From: Rhizobiales bacterium UBA3584
GTDB taxonomy: Bacteria; Pseudomonadota; Alphaproteobacteria; Rhizobiales; Devosiaceae
Assembly: GCA_002375765.1 (NCBI GenBank)
Contig: DFMV01000051.1
Span: forward strand, 1-39,027
Direction of reading: 5' to 3'
Length of the DNA: 39,027 nucleotides
The notes beneath the pieces were generated by a model. That model ran no database searches, was not told where the DNA came from, and saw nothing but the letters and a program-made list of their open reading frames with translations. Each line of letters starts with the position of its first letter. Positions within the stretch are counted from its first letter, which is position 1. Positions 35,597-39,027 of the stretch are shown one piece after another. The position numbers and the translations under genes were made by a program.

Positions 35597-35676
35597 GAAG
35601 CGGTCTAAAATTCCGGGGATAGGCTCTTAAACGGTGGCGCACGCTAAGCCAAAAATTTGGCGATTCCAACTGCCGA

Positions 35677-36519
35677 TCACAGGTTGGGGTGACGCAGGCC
35701 CGTGACCCGTTCGACGCGTTTGCGATAGGCCATGGGGGCGGCGGCAAAACGGGCTAGGACGAAGACATCTGTCGTGCCGAATTTTTCGTCGACAAAGGCC
35801 TGGCTGGAAAACGCCGCATTGACCCGCAGATAGCCGCGCACGAGGGGCGGCATGGCGCGCAGGGCGGCGTGGCGGTCAACCATTTCGGCCGCAAGCATGT
35901 CCATGGAGACGGCGCGCCCGGCGCGGGCGGAAACGTGCCAGTCAGCCGATGCGCGGGCGTTATGAAAAAGATGGGACAGGGTGTGCGCGTGGGCGCGAGG
36001 ATCGGTGCCGGGAAAACTGGCGGCGCCAAAGTAGGCATCGATTGCGTTGAGGCAAGCATAGGCCCAGAGCCCGCACCAGAGGGCCTCGATGGTCCGCATG
36101 GAGCGGTAGGCCGGGGCAACGCAGGAGCGGCCAACCTCGCAAAAGCGCTGGCCGGGGTGGCGAGCAAAGAGCGGGGCGAGGGCAAATTCTGTATCGGCGT
36201 ACCAGCCAAGAGCGGACGCGGGGCCGGCCATGACGCGATAGGTGCCCACGATTGGCGGGGCTTCGCCCAGAGCCCGAGCGGCGGTGTCGATGACGACGAT
36301 ATGGTCGCAATGGGGATCGAAGGCGTCGGCTTCGATGTGGTTGGCGTGGTCCATCCACGGGGCGTTCACGCCGCGCTCGCGGTGGAACACTTCGTAACGC
36401 AGGCGGTAGGCGGCGAAGCGCTCGGCGTCGGTCCGGGCAAGGCGCACGGCAAACTGGCCCAGGCGGGCGAGCGGGGCGGCGAGCGGAGCGGCAGCGGGGA
36501 AAGGAGCGGTTTCGATCAT
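35677..36519 (-). CDS. GNAT-fold N-acyltransferase, OlsB (ornithine lipid) type
   Basis: A 280-residue protein of the OlsB / hemolysin-like acyltransferase family, which transfers a 3-hydroxyacyl chain from acyl carrier protein to the amino group of ornithine to make lyso-ornithine lipid. Visible are RLRYEVFHRERG (about 42-53), CDHIVVID, the VGTYRVM strand, and CEVGRSCVAPAYRS in the acyl donor region. I chose ATG 36519 because conserved sequence begins there; an open frame reaching 37323 on this strand is antisense to the LacI gene. It lies upstream of mutS on the same strand, 80 bases away, and is divergent from the LacI-family gene. A promoter must lie in the 118-base intergenic region. Confidence 0.85.
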   Translation of the reverse strand: MIETAPFPAAAPLAAPLARLGQFAVRLARTDAERFAAYRLRYEVFHRERGVNAPWMDHANHIEADAFDPHCDHIVVIDTAARALGEAPPIVGTYRVMAGPASALGWYADTEFALAPLFARHPGQRFCEVGRSCVAPAYRSMRTIEALWCGLWAYACLNAIDAYFGAASFPGTDPRAHAHTLSHLFHNARASADWHVSARAGRAVSMDMLAAEMVDRHAALRAMPPLVRGYLRVNAAFSSQAFVDEKFGTTDVFVLARFAAAPMAYRKRVERVTGLRHPNL

Positions 36520-36579
36520 GGCGCTTTTGTATCGGAGTTGAGCACCGGAGGGAATTGCGCCGGGCCGCAAAAGCCAATC

Positions 36580-36620
36580 TTGACGCGGCCGTCGAGAACG
36601 GGCATGAGTTACGTACCTCA
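36580..36620 (+). promoter_or_regulatory. Putative promoter and operator of the LacI-family gene
   Basis: TTGACG (36580-36585) could be a -35, with a weak -10 CATGAG at 36603-36608. The 16-bp palindrome TGAGTTACGTACCTCA (36605-36620) overlaps the -10 and lies just before the GGAGGAGG ribosome-binding site. It has the central CG typical of LacI-family operators, with seven of eight base pairs symmetric. The same site, with three substitutions, occurs before xylB at 37744-37759. Autorepression is the obvious reading. Confidence 0.65.
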
Positions 36621-36637
36621 ATGGAGGAGGAAGTATC

Positions 36638-37672
36638 TTGGAAAGCAGCGGGCGCGTGACGGTGCATGATCTGGCGCGGGCGGCAGGGGTGTCGCTGGCG
36701 ACGGTGGACCGAGTGCTCAACGGCCGGCCGGGCGTGCGCAAGGGGACGATCGAGAAGGTGGAGGCGGCGATTGCCGAGATCGGGTTTCGGCGCGATTTGA
36801 CCGCCTCGATGCTGGCGCGGGCCCGCGACATCGTTCTCAAGATCATCGTGCCGGAAGGCACCAACCAGTTTTTCGGCAAGCTGGCCGATGCCGTGGAAAG
36901 TGTTGGCGCCCAGATGCGGGCTGAGCGGCTGCGGCTCGACCTTTTGCGGATCAAGGCCATGGATACGCGGGCGCTGGTGGCGGCGCTCGATGCCATTGGC
37001 GCCGACGAGGCCGATTGCGCGGTGATCGTGGCCATCGACAAGCCCGAAATCCACGCCGCGGTGGCGCGGGCCGTGGGCAGGGGGATCAAGGTGATCACGC
37101 TTGTGTCGGACCTGCCCGGTTCGGCGCGGCACGGGTTCGTGGGAATCGACAACCGGGCGGCGGGACGGATCGCGGGATCGCTGATGGGGCGGTTTGTGCC
37201 GCAGGGGGGAACGGTCGGGCTGGTGGCCGGGTCCTTGGAGCTGATCGACCATGCGGAACGGATCAGGGGGTTTTCCGAGATCATTGCATCGGAATTTCCG
37301 ACAGTCGCGCTGGTGGGACCCATCGAGGGGCAGGACGAATTTACCGCGACCTACGAAAAGAGCCTGGCGCTGTTTGAGGCGCATCCCGGCCTGACCGGAA
37401 TGTACAACGCCGGGGCGGGCAATGCGGGGCTCTTGATGGCGCTCAACGAGTGCGGGCTTGCAGCAAAAGTGCGGGTGATCGGGCACGAATTGACCGGGCC
37501 GACGCGGGCCGGGCTGGAAACCGGCGCCATCGACGTTATTCTGGACCAGAGCCCGGAAGACGAAATCCGTGCCGTTTGCGCCACGGCGCGGCGGCTGGTG
37601 GTGGGGGCGGATGCCGCCCCACCGCAGACACAATTGGAAATCAGGGTTTTGGTGCGCGATCACCTGAGCTAA
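36638..37672 (+). CDS. LacI-family transcriptional repressor (sugar-responsive)
   Basis: A 344-residue repressor. The LacI helix-turn-helix and hinge occupy residues 1-60 (VTVHDLARAAGVSLATVDRVLNGR at 7-30, broken after 20 residues here). The rest is a periplasmic-binding-protein-like effector domain, in which FVGIDNRAAGRIAGSL and GMYNAGAGNAGLL would help bind a sugar ligand. It begins with TTG 36638 under a strong GGAGGAGGAA ribosome-binding site. It lies upstream of xylB in the same orientation, with matching palindromes before both genes, so it is probably the local regulator of xylulose use. The true inducer is not known from sequence. Confidence 0.93.
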   Translation: MESSGRVTVHDLARAAGVSLATVDRVLNGRPGVRKGTIEKVEAAIAEIGFRRDLTASMLARARDIVLKIIVPEGTNQFFGKLADAVESVGAQMRAERLRLDLLRIKAMDTRALVAALDAIGADEADCAVIVAIDKPEIHAAVARAVGRGIKVITLVSDLPGSARHGFVGIDNRAAGRIAGSLMGRFVPQGGTVGLVAGSLELIDHAERIRGFSEIIASEFPTVALVGPIEGQDEFTATYEKSLALFEAHPGLTGMYNAGAGNAGLLMALNECGLAAKVRVIGHELTGPTRAGLETGAIDVILDQSPEDEIRAVCATARRLVVGADAAPPQTQLEIRVLVRDHLS

Positions 37673-37732
37673 CCTGAACCTACCCATCTTGCACGAGCGC
37701 CGAAAAGGCAGCCGAAACCGAGGAGATTTCTG

Positions 37733-37786
37733 ATGACTGGAATTGAGGTACGCACCTCATTTTTCATGGAGAGGGTAACGCAATGA
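37733..37786 (+). CDS. Possible 17-codon leader reading frame upstream of xylB
   Basis: ATG 37733 has GAGGAGA a few bases upstream and opens a 17-residue frame (MTGIEVRTSFFMERVTQ) whose TGA at 37784-37786 overlaps the xylB start codon (ATGA at 37783-37786). The frame runs through the operator-like palindrome. The peptide has no recognisable domain. It could couple translation of xylB to that of the leader, or be chance; the length is too short to judge by codon use. Confidence 0.3.
   Translation: MTGIEVRTSFFMERVTQ
37744..37759 (+). promoter_or_regulatory. Operator-like palindrome upstream of xylB
   Basis: TGAGGTACGCACCTCA, 16 bases with central CG and seven of eight symmetric pairs, differs from the site at 36605-36620 at three positions. 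It lies 24 bases before the xylB start codon. Two matched palindromes at a LacI-type gene and its neighbour strongly suggest binding by that regulator. Confidence 0.7.
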
Positions 37787-39027
37787 CCTATCTCGGACTC
37801 GATATCGGGACGTCCGGCGTCAAGGCGGTGCTGATCGATGGTGAGGGCAGGGCGCTGGGCGAAGCCAGTGCGCCCTTGAGCGTTTCGCGGCCCCGGCCCG
37901 GATTTTCCGAGCAGGATCCGGCCCATTGGTGGGACGCGGTGCTCAAGGCCGTCGATGCGCTCAAGGACCGCCATGCCGATCTGGTCAGCGCGATCAGGGG
38001 TATCGGGCTGTCCGGGCAGATGCATGGGGCGACGCTGCTCGGCAAGGACAACAAGGTGATCCGCCCGGCGATATTGTGGAACGACGTGCGTTCGGCCGCC
38101 GAGTGCGCCGAAATGGAAGAGGCATTGCCGGCGCTGCGGCAGATTGCCGGCAACATTGCCATGCCGGGCTTTACCGCGCCGAAAATCCTCTGGGTCAAAA
38201 AGCACGAGCCGGAGAACTACGCGAAAATCGCCAAGGTGCTGCTGCCCAAGGATTATGTGCGGTTTCTTTTGACCGGGACTTACGTTTCGGACATGTCGGA
38301 TGCGGCGGGAACGCTGTGGCTGGACGTGGAATATCGCGGCTGGTCGGACGATCTGCTGGCGGTGACGGGGCTGACGACCGAGCACATGCCGGCGCTGGTC
38401 GAGGGCAGCGAACCGTCCGGACATCTTTCCCCCGAGCTTTGCGCGCGCTGGGGCATTGCGCAAACGCCGGTGGTGGCCGGGGGCGGGGGCGACAATGCCG
38501 CTTCGGCCTGCGGCATCGGAGCGGTGGAGCCGGGGAGCGGGTTCGTTTCGCTGGGCACTTCGGGGGTGCTGTTTGTTTCCAACGACAAGTTCCGGCCCAA
38601 TACCGAAGGGGCGGTGCATGCGTTTTGCCACGCGATCCCCAAGACCTGGCACCAGATGGGGGTTTTCCTTTCTGCGACCGACAGTTTGAACTGGTTTTCA
38701 AAACTGGTGGGGCAGGACGCGGCGGGCGTGACGCGGGCCGTTGCCGAGAATTTCTCCGGGCCGGGGGAGGAAATTTTCCTGCCCTATCTCTCCGGCGAGC
38801 GCACGCCGCATAACAATGCCGCCGCGCGCGGCTCGTTTGTGGGGCTGTCTCATCTTTCCGACGCCCGGACCATGGGGCAGGCGGTGATGGAGGGCGTGGC
38901 ATTTGCGGTGCGCGACTGCCAGCGGGTGCTGACCGACGCGGGAACGCAGATCGACACCCTGATCGCCGTGGGCGGGGGGTCGAAATCGGACCTGTGGCTC
39001 GAAATGATCGCCACCAATTTGGGCATG
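37783..39027 (+). CDS. xylB: Xylulokinase (partial, 3' end beyond window)
   Basis: The kinase that phosphorylates D-xylulose to xylulose 5-phosphate for the pentose phosphate pathway. The first 415 codons are present and open to the window edge. The FGGY-family start is YLGLDIGTSGVKAVLID (3-19), followed by the substrate motif GLSGQMHG, then ILWNDVRS, GGGGDNAASACG and SLGTSGVLF, and VGGGSKSDLW near the edge, which belongs to the ATP-binding part of the second domain. GAGAGGGTAA is the ribosome-binding site. The full protein should have about 485 residues. The upstream LacI-family gene and operator suggest sugar-induced expression; a xylose isomerase gene probably follows beyond the window. 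Confidence 0.94.
   Translation, partial: MTYLGLDIGTSGVKAVLIDGEGRALGEASAPLSVSRPRPGFSEQDPAHWWDAVLKAVDALKDRHADLVSAIRGIGLSGQMHGATLLGKDNKVIRPAILWNDVRSAAECAEMEEALPALRQIAGNIAMPGFTAPKILWVKKHEPENYAKIAKVLLPKDYVRFLLTGTYVSDMSDAAGTLWLDVEYRGWSDDLLAVTGLTTEHMPALVEGSEPSGHLSPELCARWGIAQTPVVAGGGGDNAASACGIGAVEPGSGFVSLGTSGVLFVSNDKFRPNTEGAVHAFCHAIPKTWHQMGVFLSATDSLNWFSKLVGQDAAGVTRAVAENFSGPGEEIFLPYLSGERTPHNNAAARGSFVGLSHLSDARTMGQAVMEGVAFAVRDCQRVLTDAGTQIDTLIAVGGGSKSDLWLEMIATNLGM

Noticed and set aside
33764..35608. 614-codon open frame antisense to mutS
   Set aside because: MutS is certain from its motifs; the antisense product is low-complexity and glycine-rich, typical of a shadow frame.
36520..37323. N-terminal extension of the OlsB-type gene
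   Set aside because: The open frame continues upstream opposite the LacI-family gene, but similarity to the acyltransferase family begins at the ATG 36519.

Overview
The window reads as a stretch of chromosome from a high-GC alphaproteobacterium of the Hyphomicrobiales (Rhizobiales). The support is protein similarity as I recognise it (alphaproteobacterial DnaA, GlnD, MurJ, a Mur-type Fur protein, RegB/RegA, an OlsB-type acyltransferase, a DUF2852 protein) together with the gene order tsaB-rimI-fur-plsC-miaB-phoH-ybeY-corC and mutS-glnD-murJ-trpS. A member of the Devosiaceae is my best guess, but this is an inference; no rRNA or other typing marker is present.

Layout. Positions 1-8181 (+ strand) hold the replication-initiation neighbourhood: the 3' tip of rpsT, a long non-coding dnaA leader, dnaA, a GNAT acetyltransferase, dnaN, recF and gyrB. 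Positions 8275-10168 hold two accessory genes, a secreted serine hydrolase of the beta-lactamase fold (-) and a dihydrofolate-reductase-like protein (+). A class A penicillin-binding protein follows (10489-12645), then a compact MerR / carboxymuconolactone-decarboxylase-like pair under a typical MerR promoter (12723-13546). On the minus strand come a SprT/YgjP-like metallopeptidase and a DUF2852 membrane protein (13644-15225), separated by a hairpin-rich spacer. The redox two-component system RegB/RegA and a beta-CASP metallo-beta-lactamase RNase-like protein lie on the plus strand (15359-18947).

From 36519 down to 19006 everything is on the minus strand. In transcription order this is olsB, mutS, glnD, murJ, trpS, uspA, nifU-like, tsaB, rimI, fur/mur, plsC, miaB, phoH, ybeY, corC. 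These are housekeeping functions: mismatch repair, nitrogen sensing, lipid II flipping, tRNA charging and modification, ribosome maturation and iron-sulfur assembly. The right edge (36638-39027, +) is a LacI-family repressor followed by xylB (cut by the window end), each preceded by a copy of the same 16-bp operator-like palindrome.

Most of the window is conserved core. I see no CRISPR array, prophage, insertion sequence or tRNA gene, and no wholly new multi-gene system. The most interesting signals are non-coding: the paired operators and a 17-codon reading frame ahead of xylB; a near-consensus Irr (iron control element) box ahead of the nifU-like gene; a cluster of GANTC sites and a possible small RNA or structured leader ahead of dnaA; a palindromic DnaA-box-like site ahead of gyrB; and several families of composite palindromic repeats placed at gene 3' ends.
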